From contig VXRL01000080.1 of assembly GCA_009838515.1 (NCBI GenBank), positions 89,121 to 153,120 of the forward strand: DNA of 64,000 nt. The letters run 5' to 3'. Both the position numbers and the translations under genes were made by a program. Every line of letters begins with the position of its first letter. Within the stretch, counting starts at the first letter, position 1. This stretch comes from Terriglobia bacterium (GTDB lineage: Bacteria > Acidobacteriota > Terriglobia > Bryobacterales > UBA6623). Below are positions 19,206 through 28,257 of the stretch, piece after piece. Under the pieces are notes generated by a model. That model saw nothing but the letters and a program-made list of their open reading frames with translations, was not told the origin of the DNA and made no database searches.

Positions 19206-19329
19206 CGATACTTCCGGGCGTCCGGCTCCATCTTACTTGAGTTCTGCGGACGCCCGGCGCGGACGAAGGCTTGCTTGCTTCCAAGGGCGTTCTCTCGGAT
19301 TTCGAGCGAGTGCTACCATCGATACCGCG

Positions 19330-20904
19330 ATGCGGGACGTTCGGGCCCAATGGCGTCCAACTGCGGATCGCCCCAAGGGTGCTGATCGCCCGCCCCAGGG
19401 GTTTTCGCACCGAGATTTCTGGATCCGTTCCAAGCCTCTTCGGGCCTTAGTCGTCATGCTTGCGGGGCTCTGGCTGTGTCCGGGCACCGCACTTGCGCAG
19501 GAGGCCCGGCTGCGCGAGCTCTACGAGAGTGCCCAGGCAGCTCAGCAGGCCGGCGACTTCCGGTCCGCGGCCAGCCACTACGAAGAACTCCTGGGCCTCG
19601 TACCGGATCTTGCCGAAGCGCACGCCAATCTCGGCTCGATCTACTACCAGATGCGAGAGGACGCAAAGGCCAAGGCGGCCCTTGAGAAGGCGCTCGAACT
19701 GAATCCGCGACTAGGTGCCGGGCCCCATTTTTTCTTGGGAGTCATCGCCGCTCGGCACCAACAGCACGAGCAATCGATTCGTCACCTGGTTACCGCGCAG
19801 GGAATCGATCCCTCCAATCTGGTTGTCGCCTACTATCTCGGGGAAGCTTACTTTGCGACCGGCCGTTACTCGGACGCAATCGGGCCTTTTCGGAAGGCAA
19901 CCGCCCAGCCTGAATTCCGCGCCGATTCCTACTACTACTTGAGCAAGTCTTACGGAACGTTATCCAGGCAAGCGATGGAAACGCTGGGCGCAAAGTACCG
20001 TCGCTCCTTTTATATTCAACTCGCTCGGGGCTATTTCGAGGAAGGGCGGAAGAACTGGCAAGAGGCAGAGGATGCGTACCGCATGGCCCTAGAGATCAAC
20101 CCGGGAGCCGCGGGCGTGGAGGAGCGGCGCCGATGGGTCAACCTCCACGTGGATTCCGACCGTCCGGCGGGTGCCCCGCCGCCGCTTCCCGACGCGGAGC
20201 CGACGATGCTGTCCATGCTGTACCGGCCGCCACCCGACCAAGCGATCGACACCCTTTTGGGCCAGTACGCGGACCGGTTGCAGCGCACGCCTGAGCTCGA
20301 CGGCACGGAGCGGGAGATCTACCGGATCGCGGAGGACTACCAGATCGTCTCCTATTTGGCGGCGCGCTGGATCAGCAAGAACGATCCCGGATCCTACCGG
20401 GCTCACCAGCTCAGAGCGCAGCTGCATGAAGCGAAGGGTGAAGTCGATGATGCGATGCGGGAATATCATGCGGCTCTCAGGATCATGCCAGACCTGCAAA
20501 ACGTCCATTTCGCAATCGGGACCATGCTCTGGGCCGCGTCGCGGCTTGAGGAGGCGAAACGCGAGTTGGAAGCCGAATTGCGGATCAACCCGAACCACGC
20601 CGAAGCGCACTATGTGCTGGGGGACATCCTGCAGGTCGACGGGCGCAAGAGCGAAGCGAAGACGCATCTTCTCGAAGCGCTGCGATTGAAGGAGGACCTC
20701 TTCGAGGCCCATCTTGCGATTGAACGGATCTATTTCGCCGAAGGACGTTTCGACAAGGCGCTTGAGGAGCTGAGGATCGCCGCGCAACTGTCGCCGGATG
20801 ACCCGACCCCTCACTATCGAATGGCGATGGTTCACCGCCGCCTGGGCAACGCGGAGGAGGCTCGAAAGGAGCTTGAGACCTTTCAGCGGCTCCAGGGCCG
20901 CTAG
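19330..20904 (+). CDS. TPR-repeat protein, exported
   Basis: This is a TPR protein of about 524 residues. The track start at 19237 adds 31 unlikely residues; ATG 19330 is the first ATG in frame, although no strong ribosome site precedes it. A signal segment (LRALVVMLAGLWLCPGTALAQ) ends before TPR helices that fill the rest of the protein (EARLRELYESAQAAQQAGDFRSAASHYEELLGLVPDLAEAHANLGSIYYQ; YRMALEINPGAAG; HYRMAMVHRRLGNAEEARKELETFQRL). It is divergent from the CRTAC1/TPR pair, so all three may share regulation. A periplasmic scaffold role is inferred; no catalytic domain is visible. Confidence 0.82.
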   Translation: MRDVRAQWRPTADRPKGADRPPQGFSHRDFWIRSKPLRALVVMLAGLWLCPGTALAQEARLRELYESAQAAQQAGDFRSAASHYEELLGLVPDLAEAHANLGSIYYQMREDAKAKAALEKALELNPRLGAGPHFFLGVIAARHQQHEQSIRHLVTAQGIDPSNLVVAYYLGEAYFATGRYSDAIGPFRKATAQPEFRADSYYYLSKSYGTLSRQAMETLGAKYRRSFYIQLARGYFEEGRKNWQEAEDAYRMALEINPGAAGVEERRRWVNLHVDSDRPAGAPPPLPDAEPTMLSMLYRPPPDQAIDTLLGQYADRLQRTPELDGTEREIYRIAEDYQIVSYLAARWISKNDPGSYRAHQLRAQLHEAKGEVDDAMREYHAALRIMPDLQNVHFAIGTMLWAASRLEEAKRELEAELRINPNHAEAHYVLGDILQVDGRKSEAKTHLLEALRLKEDLFEAHLAIERIYFAEGRFDKALEELRIAAQLSPDDPTPHYRMAMVHRRLGNAEEARKELETFQRLQGR

Positions 20905-21088
20905 GGCGGGTCAGCTTCGGAGGGCCCCGTTCCGCCTCGTCGTCGGTGGCGTGACCTGACGCGAGGCGATTTCGGGCGCCTTCGGGATTTTTCCCGGGAT
21001 TCCCCCTAAAGTTCCCCTGATGACATTGAGTTTTCGGGGTACGGTCGATTCCCAAAAGCGCTCAAATTCCACTCCCGGGAGGAGTGAG

Positions 21089-21412
21089 ATGACTCATCTC
21101 ATGTCCTTTGCTGCACGCATTGCAGTGGGAGGCCTCGGGTTGCTCTTGCCTGTTGCGGGTCTCGCGCAGACATCCACATCCGCCATTAACGGCACCATCC
21201 AGGACACATGGAGGGTCTCGGACAAGCTCACGTTCGATTGGGGCATTCGCTTCGACCACACATTGATTCCGGTCTACGGCAACGCCAGGGACAACAACGG
21301 CGAAGTAGGAAACATGGACCTCGTCTTCGGGCGATACACCCTCGAGCCCGCATATCTCACCAACTTGGTAAGGATCGGGTTGCGGCGTCTTGGTCAACCT
21401 TCGCGTGCGTGA
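21089..21412 (+). pseudogene. Internally deleted and 3'-truncated remnant of an Oar-like TonB receptor
   Basis: The reading frame begins at ATG 21089 behind a strong GGGAGGAG site and encodes a normal signal peptide (ARIAVGGLGLLLPVAGLAQ). It then shows only the first residues of a carboxypeptidase-like domain (TSTSAINGTI). It jumps directly into mid-barrel sequence (QDTWRVSDKLTFDWGIRFDHTLIPVYGNARDNNGEV). The same barrel block occurs about 600 residues into the intact receptor of this window (VQDDYKVLPNVTLNLGVRWDIFTPLTEVNDQH). The frame ends after 107 codons, 14 nt before the convergent gcvPB stop, so the rest of the barrel is gone. A functional micro-protein cannot be excluded because the start signals are intact. 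Confidence 0.7.
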
Positions 21413-21426
21413 GGCCCCAGCTTTTC

Positions 21427-22905
21427 CTAGCCCGCGCCCTGCCACTTGAGGATCGGCTTGCGGGCCGCCCTGGTCTCGTCCACGCGGCTCGTGCGGGTCG
21501 TGACCGGGGAACGGTGGATCAGCTCTGGGTCCCGCTCGGCCTCTTCGGCGATGGACCGCATCGCCGCGACGAACTCGTCGAGCTCGTGCCTGCTCTCAGT
21601 CTCGGTGGGCTCGATCATCAGAGCTCCCCGAACGATCAGCGGAAAGCTGACAGTATAGGGGTGGAAGCCGTAGTCAATCAACCGCTTTGCGATGTCGCCT
21701 GTCTTCACGCCATGCTTGGCTTGACGGCTATCGCTGAAGATGCACTCGTGCATCGAGGGAGCTTCGTAGGGAAGCTCGTAGTGGCCCTCGAGCCCCTTGC
21801 GGATGTAGTTTGCGTTCAAGACCGCATCCACTGTTGCGTTGCGCAAGCCGTCCCCGCCGTGCGCGAGGATGTATGCCAACGCGCGGACGAGCACCCCGAA
21901 GTTCCCGTAGAAGGCGCGAACCCGTCCGATCGAAGCGGGGCGATCCCAGTCAAAGTGCAGGCCTGATTCCGCGGCCCGAATACGCGGTAACGGCAGATGC
22001 GGCTCGAGGTGGCGCTTGACCGCCACCGGGCCTGCACCGGGGCCGCCTCCTCCGTGGGGGGTGGAGAAGGTCTTGTGCAAGTTTAGGTGCATCACGTCGA
22101 CGCCGAAATCGCCTGGCCGGGCGATGCCGACCAAGGCGTTCATGTTGGCGCCGTCCATGTAGAGCTGGGCCCCGCGCTCGTGCAGCGCTGCCGCCACTTC
22201 CGCGATGTCCTGCTCGAAGATGCCGACCGTGTTCGGATTGGTCACCATCAGGGCCGCGACCGAATCGTCGACAGCGTCGCGCAGTGTCGCCAGATCGATC
22301 ATGCCCAAGCGGTTCGAGGGGATCTCGACGACTTCGTAACCCGCGATGCTGGCTGTGGCGGGATTGGTCCCGTGAGCCGAGTCCGGGATCAAGACCACGC
22401 GGCGAGCGTCCCCTTGAGACTCGAGGTAAGCCCGGATCAGCAGCAGCCCCGTCAGCTCACCATGGGCCCCTGCTGCTGGCTGGAGAGTCACCGCATCCAT
22501 GCCGCAGATTTCCGTCAGGTACGCTTCCAGCGTGCGCTGGATCTGCAACATGCCCTGAGCCAGGCATTCGGGCTGGTAAGGGTGGGCGTCGATGATGCCG
22601 TCGATGCGAGCCACCGCCTCGTTGAGGCGGGGATTGTACTTCATCGTGCACGAGCCGAGCGGATACATCCCGGAGTCGATGGCATAGTTCCAGCTCGACA
22701 GCCGCGTGAAGTGGCGGATCACCTCGACCTCGCTGACCTCCGGGAAGCCCGGGATCTCCTCGCGTACGTGCTCGGAGCCCAAGGCCTCCTCCGGATCAAC
22801 CGACGGTACGTCTAGGCCGGGCAATTGGTAGCCGACCTTGCCCGGAGAGGAACGCTCGAACAGGAGCCGTTCTTCCAAGGCCTGGTGCTGGCGGATCCTA
22901 CCCAT
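21427..22905 (-). CDS. gcvPB: Glycine dehydrogenase (aminomethyl-transferring) subunit 2
   Basis: This is the PLP-binding subunit of the split P-protein of the glycine cleavage system. It decarboxylates glycine and passes the aminomethyl group to lipoyl-GcvH. The PLP lysine motif is plain (DVMHLNLHKTFSTPHGGGGPGAGP, near residue 270). Other family blocks are SGMYPLGSCTMKYNPR and LQPAAGAHGELTGL. The track start (23031) would run deep into gcvPA. The ATG at 22905 overlaps the end of gcvPA by 8 nt and gives 492 residues, the usual family length. It is the last gene of gcvT-gcvH-gcvPA-gcvPB. Confidence 0.95.
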   Translation of the reverse strand: MGRIRQHQALEERLLFERSSPGKVGYQLPGLDVPSVDPEEALGSEHVREEIPGFPEVSEVEVIRHFTRLSSWNYAIDSGMYPLGSCTMKYNPRLNEAVARIDGIIDAHPYQPECLAQGMLQIQRTLEAYLTEICGMDAVTLQPAAGAHGELTGLLLIRAYLESQGDARRVVLIPDSAHGTNPATASIAGYEVVEIPSNRLGMIDLATLRDAVDDSVAALMVTNPNTVGIFEQDIAEVAAALHERGAQLYMDGANMNALVGIARPGDFGVDVMHLNLHKTFSTPHGGGGPGAGPVAVKRHLEPHLPLPRIRAAESGLHFDWDRPASIGRVRAFYGNFGVLVRALAYILAHGGDGLRNATVDAVLNANYIRKGLEGHYELPYEAPSMHECIFSDSRQAKHGVKTGDIAKRLIDYGFHPYTVSFPLIVRGALMIEPTETESRHELDEFVAAMRSIAEEAERDPELIHRSPVTTRTSRVDETRAARKPILKWQGAG

Positions 22906-24241
22906 CAGCCGCCTCCCGGAAGCAGTCGGCGTAGCCTTCGATCTGCTCGCGCTTGGCAGTCTCTGTCGCGCAGACCAGCAGCGAGCCTGCCAGCTCGGGG
23001 TAGAAGCGGCCGAGATCCAAGCCGCCGACAATCTTCCGCTCTAGGGCGAGATCGTTGACCTCGCTGGCGGAGCACCCGACGGGACGGACAGCGAATTCGT
23101 TAAAGAACGGCCCGGAAAATGGCAGCTCCGCTCCCGCCGAGCGCAGCGCGCCGGCCAGGAAGTGCGCCTTGGAGAGGTTTTGCTCGGCCAGCTCGCGCAG
23201 GCCGCGCTTGCCTAGCAGGGCCATGTAGACGGTCGCCATCAGGGCGACCAGAGCTTGGTTCGTGCAGATGTTGGAAGTTGCCTTGGCCCGCCGGATGTGT
23301 TGCTCGCGCGTTGACAGAGTCAGGCAGAAAGCGCGCCGACCATCCGCATCCAGCGTCTCGCCCACCAGTCGGCCCGGCATCTGGCGAAGGTACTTGGCCT
23401 TCGTTGCGAGGATCCCCACGTATGGCCCTCCGAAGCTGGGTGGATGGGCGAACGATTGGAACTCGCCCGCGACGATGTCAGCCTCCTCGGGAGGCTGGAG
23501 CAGTCCGAGCGAAGCCGCTTCGGAAAAGATCACGACTAGCAGCGCCCCATGCTTGTGGGCGAGTTCGGCTGCTTCGCGGACGGGCTCGACAATGCCGAAG
23601 AAATTGGGCGACTGCACCAAAACCGCCGCCACGTCGGAAGACAGCCTGGCATCGAGATCCTCTAGGTCCAACCGGCCAGTCTGCGGGTCGTATGCCACGG
23701 TTTCCGAGGGCAGTCCTTGGTAGCGGTCGTACGTGTCCATCACTTGGCGGTACTCCGGATGGAGCGAACGCGCTACTAGCAGGCGGTTGCGCCGCGTGAC
23801 GCGCGCGGCCATCATCCCGGCTTCGGGGACGGCCGTGGACCCGTCGTACATCGAGGCGTTTGCAACGTCCATGCCGGTGAGCTGGGCCACCATAGTTTGG
23901 AATTCGAAGATCGTCGTCAGGACACCTTGGGAAATCTCGGCTTGGTACGGCGTGTAAGCGGTCAGGAATTCGCCCCGCGTAGCGACCGAGTCGATCACCA
24001 CCGGTCTGTAGTGGTGGTAGGCGCCGGCGCCGAGGAAGCACGCGTAGCCGCGAGCGGCGTCTCGTGCCCGCGCCTCGAAATAGTCCCTGATCTCGTACTC
24101 GGACTGCCCTGGCGGAATCGACAGGGGGTCTTGCTGGCGCAGGTCCGCGGGGATACTCGCGAACAGGTCTTCCTCGGAAGCCAGCCCCAGCTCGGCGAAC
24201 ATCGCCGCGCGCTCGCTGGGGGACTTGGGCAGGTAGCGCAC
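22898..24241 (-). CDS. gcvPA: Glycine dehydrogenase (aminomethyl-transferring) subunit 1
   Basis: This 447-residue protein is the non-PLP-lysine subunit of split glycine decarboxylase. Family blocks include MRYLPKSPSERAAMFAELGL at the start, FLGAGAYHHYRPVVIDSVATRGEFLTAYTPYQAEISQGVL, and TGMDVANASMYDGSTAVPEA. It starts with GTG, 15 nt after the gcvH stop, and overlaps gcvPB by 8 nt, so the two P subunits are translationally coupled. The length matches the family. No oddities were seen. Confidence 0.95.
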   Translation of the reverse strand: MRYLPKSPSERAAMFAELGLASEEDLFASIPADLRQQDPLSIPPGQSEYEIRDYFEARARDAARGYACFLGAGAYHHYRPVVIDSVATRGEFLTAYTPYQAEISQGVLTTIFEFQTMVAQLTGMDVANASMYDGSTAVPEAGMMAARVTRRNRLLVARSLHPEYRQVMDTYDRYQGLPSETVAYDPQTGRLDLEDLDARLSSDVAAVLVQSPNFFGIVEPVREAAELAHKHGALLVVIFSEAASLGLLQPPEEADIVAGEFQSFAHPPSFGGPYVGILATKAKYLRQMPGRLVGETLDADGRRAFCLTLSTREQHIRRAKATSNICTNQALVALMATVYMALLGKRGLRELAEQNLSKAHFLAGALRSAGAELPFSGPFFNEFAVRPVGCSASEVNDLALERKIVGGLDLGRFYPELAGSLLVCATETAKREQIEGYADCFREAADG

Positions 24242-24256
24242 GAAGTGGATCCTGGC

Positions 24257-24658
24257 CTACCCGTCGGTTTCGGCCGCGACGTATTCGGCGTACTGCTCCG
24301 CGCTCAGCAGAAGCGGGAGTTCATTGCTGTCGGCCACTGTCAGGCGCACCAGCCAGCCCTCGCCGTGGGGGTCCTCGTTGATCTTCTCAGGAGCGTCGAT
24401 CAGTGAATCGTTCACTTCGGTAACGTCACCGCTGATCGGGGCGTAGATATCCGAGACGGCCTTGACGGACTCGACCGCCCCGAACGGGCCGCCCGCCTGC
24501 AGTCTCGCGCCGATGGCCGGCAATTCGACAAAGACCACGTCGCCGAGTTGGTCTTGCGCATGGTGTGTGATGCCTACGGTGGCCGTACTACCGGTGATCT
24601 GCACCCACTCGTGCTCTCGGGTGTAGCGATATTCCGCCGGATACTCCATGAAACTCAT
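24257..24658 (-). CDS. gcvH: Glycine cleavage system H protein
   Basis: This is the lipoyl carrier of the glycine cleavage system, shuttling the aminomethyl group between P, T and L proteins. The lipoylation lysine lies in GAVESVKAVSDIYAPISG, and the lipoyl fold core is clear (EYRYTREHEWVQITGSTATVGITHHAQDQLGDVVFVELP). The track start at 24796 is inside gcvT. The ATG at 24658 forms an ATGA overlap with the gcvT stop and gives 133 residues, the normal size. ATG 24649 is a minor alternative. Confidence 0.95.
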   Translation of the reverse strand: MSFMEYPAEYRYTREHEWVQITGSTATVGITHHAQDQLGDVVFVELPAIGARLQAGGPFGAVESVKAVSDIYAPISGDVTEVNDSLIDAPEKINEDPHGEGWLVRLTVADSNELPLLLSAEQYAEYVAAETDG

Positions 24659-25770
24659 TGCCTCGTGCGCTTGTAGAACGGTGTGCGGACGGTCTTGGCC
24701 CCTACGGGCCGGCCCCGGATTGCGATATCGATCTCCCGGCCGGACCGCGCATGCTCCACGGGCAGCATGCAGAGGCCGATGTTCTTGTCGAGCCACGGTG
24801 CTGGAGAAGCACTCGTAACGTGGCCCAGCTCGGTGCCTTCGACTAGCACGCCGTAGCCGTCCCGGGCGATTCCGCGCTCTGTCATCTCGAAGCCGACAAG
24901 TTTGCGACTCACGCCGCGCTGCTTCTGCTCGGCCAGCACGTCGCGCCCGCAGAAGGCTGGCTTGTCCAACTTGACGATCCAGCCCAAGCCCGCCTCGTAC
25001 GGCGTGACGGTGGCATCGATTTCGTGCCCGTAGAGGGACATCGCAGCCTCGAGCCGGAGGGTGTTCCGCGCTCCGAGCCCGCAGGGACGGATCGAGTGTT
25101 CAGCGCCTGCGTCCAAGATCGCCTGCCACACGGCGACAGCGTCCCCCGGAGCCGCGTAGATTTCGAATCCGTCCTCGCCGGTGTACCCGGTGCGGGCGAC
25201 CAGGGCGGGTGCCCCGGCGAACTCGCCCGACTCAAACCAGTAGTATCGCATCGCGGCGAGGTCGAGTTCCGTTAGCTTCGAGGCCGTGGCCAGCGCTCGA
25301 GGCCCTTGGATCGCGAGCTGGGCATAGTCGGCGCTAGCAAACGTCACTTCCGCGTCGAACGAGTTGTGGTCGCTGATCCAAGCGAAGTCCCCCTCCTGGT
25401 TGGCAGCGTTGACGCACAGGAAATAGTGGTCTGAGGCGATCCGGTGGACCAGCAGGTCGTCCACGAACCCACCTTGGGGATTGAGCAGTCCGGAGTACTG
25501 GGCTTGTCCGTCTTGGAGGTCTGCGGCACGGTTGGAACACAGCGAGTCGATCAGGTCAACGCCCTGGGGGCCGCGGATCACGATCTCGCCCATGTGGCTG
25601 ACGTCGAACAGACCGACGCCCGAGCGCACGGCGTTGTGCTCGGCAACGATCCCGTCATACTCGACCGGCATGTGCCAACCGCCGAAGTCCACCATGCGGG
25701 CCTTGGCTTCGCAGTGGACGCCGTGCAGTGGCGTCTGCTTCAGCGTGGGTTGGCTTTCAGCTGTCGTCAT
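24655..25770 (-). CDS. gcvT: Glycine cleavage system T protein (aminomethyltransferase)
   Basis: This is the folate-dependent aminomethyltransferase that releases ammonia and forms methylene-tetrahydrofolate. The GCV_T domain shows TPLHGVHCEAKARMVDFGGWHMPVEYDG, FDVSHMGEIVIRGPQGVDLIDSL and ARTGYTGEDGFEIY, with the C-terminal barrel SPAPWLDKNIGLCMLP. The track ORF starts 387 nt too early in a low-complexity Arg/Ala stretch; ATG 25770 gives 371 residues, the family norm. It is the first gene of the gcv operon. The upstream 170 nt are shared with the divergent DUF1592-type gene, and I see no glycine riboswitch there. Confidence 0.95.
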   Translation of the reverse strand: MTTAESQPTLKQTPLHGVHCEAKARMVDFGGWHMPVEYDGIVAEHNAVRSGVGLFDVSHMGEIVIRGPQGVDLIDSLCSNRAADLQDGQAQYSGLLNPQGGFVDDLLVHRIASDHYFLCVNAANQEGDFAWISDHNSFDAEVTFASADYAQLAIQGPRALATASKLTELDLAAMRYYWFESGEFAGAPALVARTGYTGEDGFEIYAAPGDAVAVWQAILDAGAEHSIRPCGLGARNTLRLEAAMSLYGHEIDATVTPYEAGLGWIVKLDKPAFCGRDVLAEQKQRGVSRKLVGFEMTERGIARDGYGVLVEGTELGHVTSASPAPWLDKNIGLCMLPVEHARSGREIDIAIRGRPVGAKTVRTPFYKRTRQ

Positions 25771-25970
25771 GTGGCTGGACCGCCGGAATTGAACGCGGCC
25801 CCAAGGATAGAAGCGTAACGTAGCAGCAGCGCCGAGGGGTGTCAAATCCGCGCCGCAGCGCCGCCAGCGAGGCGCGCGTCGGGGCCGAGCTGCCGCGGGT
25901 AGCGCAGCACGGGTTGAATTCGAGTGGGAACTAGCGCAGACTGTTGAATGGTGCCGGTTGGGCGCTGCCA

Positions 25971-28253
25971 ATGCAAGCCTGCCTGAGGATGGCGCTCTGC
26001 GCCGCCGCGAGTGTCGCGCTACTGGTCGCGAGCGAGTTCGAATCCAGCATCCGGCCAGTCTTGGTCGAGTATTGCGGCGCGTGCCACTCCCCCGGTACCG
26101 ACAACCGGATTCGCTTCCTGGAAGCGAGTTCGGCGGATTCCGTCTCTGCGGAGCCAAGCCTGTGGCGCAACGTTGCGATGCAGTTGCGCAACCGCACGAT
26201 GCCGCCGACCGGACCGCAGCCGTCCGAAGGAGACCGCATGCGCGTCGCTGATTGGATCGACCGCACGCTGCGCGCCGGAGCGTGCGACCTAGGAGTGTAT
26301 GCCGGCCCTGTGACCGTGCGGCGACTCAACCGAGCCGAGTACCAGAACACCGTGCGGGACCTGACCGGGCTGCCCATCGATGTCGCGGAGCTGTTTCCGG
26401 TGGATGGCTCGGGAGGGGAAGGCTTCGACAACAACGGCGAGACGCTGTTCCTCTCGCCACTGCTGGCCGAGCGTTATCTGGAAGTGGCGGACCTGATTCT
26501 GGACCAAGTGGTGATCACGCCCGACCTGACTCGATCGTTCGTAGCGACTGACCTCCTGCCTGGGCGGGAAGCGGACGAGCAAAACTCGGTCGCCATGGCC
26601 GAAGGGGACTCGGTGAGTCGGACGCTCTCGTTCTACGAGGACGGGGAGTACGCCGTCCGCGCAGTGATCAGCTCGCCCGAAGCGAACCAGGAGCCGGTGA
26701 TGGACATCTTGCTCGACGGTCGTCCCGCGGGCAAGCTTCGCTTCGCATGGTCGGCGGCAGAGGCTTCTTCTCACTCCAGGGACATTCCCGCCACCCGCGG
26801 CGAGCACACGGTCACGCTCAAGGTGGCCGACCAGAGCCCGATGCTGAGGCTCGTCACGCTGGACATCGCCCAGAAGCGCGACGATCCGGCGACTGCCAAG
26901 CGTGCAGCGCACCTGCGGCTGTTTGGCAGCGAGTCCGGGGAGGCTGTGATCTCGCCGCGCGCCGAGGCGGCCCGACTCCTGCGCCGCTTCATGACGCGGG
27001 CGTTCCGGCGACCTCTCAAGCCGGACGAGGAGGAGCCTTACCTGAGCTTGTTCGATCGCTCCGCCGAGCGCGGCGATCCATTCGAGGTGTCCGTCCGGCT
27101 GGCGCTGAAAGCGGTTCTCGTGTCGCCTGCCTTCCTGTACCGCATCGAGGAACCGGCCGCCCGGCCCGAGATCAAGCCTCTGTCCGGCCACGAATTGGCA
27201 ACTCGTCTGTCGTACTTCTTGTGGGGCACGACGCCGGATTCGGAATTGATGCACCTAGCGAGCGCAGGTCGCTTGCAGGACGACGAGGTGCTAGCGGCCC
27301 AGGTTGACCGCCTGATCGATCATCCGCGCTCGCGCTTCTTCGCGCGCACGTTCATCGGCCAGTGGCTGGGCACAAAGGATGTGGGCGGGCGTGTCGCGCC
27401 GACCCTGAACGAGATCCAGCATTTCTACACGCCGCGAATCGCAGCCGATATGCGCGAAGAGCCGGTGCTGCTATTCCAGCGAATGCTGGCCGAAGATCGG
27501 AGCATGCTCGAGTTCGTCTCGGCTGACTACACCTATCTCACGGAACGCCTGGCGCAGTTCTACGGCATCCCGGACGCCGTGCAGGGGAACGACTTCCAGC
27601 TGGTGCACGCGCTCGAGGGCCAGCGGGGCGGGCTCTTGGGCCTGGGAGCTGTGCAGGCGATGAATGCCGGCTACAAGCGGACCAGTCCAGTGCTACGCGG
27701 AGTGTGGGTGCTGGAGACGCTGCTCGGCACGAAGATTCCCACGCCGCCGCCGGACATTCCGGAACTGGAAGACGACGCAGGCAACGCCCACGGCCAGACG
27801 ATGCGCGAAATCCTGAACGGGCATCGTGCCGATCCCTCGTGCGCGGCCTGCCATGACTTGATCGATCCGATCGGATTTGGCCTCGAGAACTATGACTGGC
27901 TCGGCCGTTGGCGAGACGCTGACGAGGGAGGACGACCCGTCGATGCAACCGGCACGCTGCCTTCGGGAGAATCATTTGACGGCCCGGCAGAATTGCGGGG
28001 CGTGCTGCTGGCCAAGCAGGAACAGCTGCTGCGGCAGATCGCTCGCAAAGTCCTCGGCTACGCGCTAGGGCGGAGCTTGCTGGATCGCGACGAATGCGCG
28101 GTCGAAACCATCCTCCGCGAGTTGGAGGACTCCAACTACGGCACGCGATCGCTCATTCGGCGGATCGTGCTCAGCGTACCGTTTCGCTTCACGCAGAATG
28201 CAGAGGCCGATTCTCTCGCCTCGCGTGATACGATTGAGGCGCAAGTGAGGTAG
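25971..28253 (+). CDS. DUF1592/DUF1588/DUF1585 planctomycete-type cytochrome protein
   Basis: This exported protein of about 760 residues has a signal segment (LRMALCAAASVALLVAS) and a cytochrome-like CGACH near residue 35. The domain chain is DUF1587 (VRRLNRAEYQNTVRDLTGLP), DUF1595 (LLRRFMTRAFRRPLKPDEEEPYL), DUF1592 (ELATRLSYFLWGTTPDSEL), DUF1588 (GLLGLGAVQAMNAGYKRTSPVLRGVWVLE) and DUF1585 near the C-terminus. A second CxxCH is SCAACHDLIDPIGFGLENYD. The track start is a TTG at 25944; the ATG at 25971 is an equally good choice and neither has a strong ribosome site. It is followed 4 nt later by the DUF1552 gene, the usual partner. The biochemical role is unproven. Confidence 0.85.
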   Translation: MQACLRMALCAAASVALLVASEFESSIRPVLVEYCGACHSPGTDNRIRFLEASSADSVSAEPSLWRNVAMQLRNRTMPPTGPQPSEGDRMRVADWIDRTLRAGACDLGVYAGPVTVRRLNRAEYQNTVRDLTGLPIDVAELFPVDGSGGEGFDNNGETLFLSPLLAERYLEVADLILDQVVITPDLTRSFVATDLLPGREADEQNSVAMAEGDSVSRTLSFYEDGEYAVRAVISSPEANQEPVMDILLDGRPAGKLRFAWSAAEASSHSRDIPATRGEHTVTLKVADQSPMLRLVTLDIAQKRDDPATAKRAAHLRLFGSESGEAVISPRAEAARLLRRFMTRAFRRPLKPDEEEPYLSLFDRSAERGDPFEVSVRLALKAVLVSPAFLYRIEEPAARPEIKPLSGHELATRLSYFLWGTTPDSELMHLASAGRLQDDEVLAAQVDRLIDHPRSRFFARTFIGQWLGTKDVGGRVAPTLNEIQHFYTPRIAADMREEPVLLFQRMLAEDRSMLEFVSADYTYLTERLAQFYGIPDAVQGNDFQLVHALEGQRGGLLGLGAVQAMNAGYKRTSPVLRGVWVLETLLGTKIPTPPPDIPELEDDAGNAHGQTMREILNGHRADPSCAACHDLIDPIGFGLENYDWLGRWRDADEGGRPVDATGTLPSGESFDGPAELRGVLLAKQEQLLRQIARKVLGYALGRSLLDRDECAVETILRELEDSNYGTRSLIRRIVLSVPFRFTQNAEADSLASRDTIEAQVR

Positions 28254-28257
28254 ATCA

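Noticed and set aside
25771-25970. Glycine riboswitch upstream of gcvT
   Set aside because: The roughly 170-nt region shows no paired-helix pattern or tandem aptamer-like core that I can recognise.
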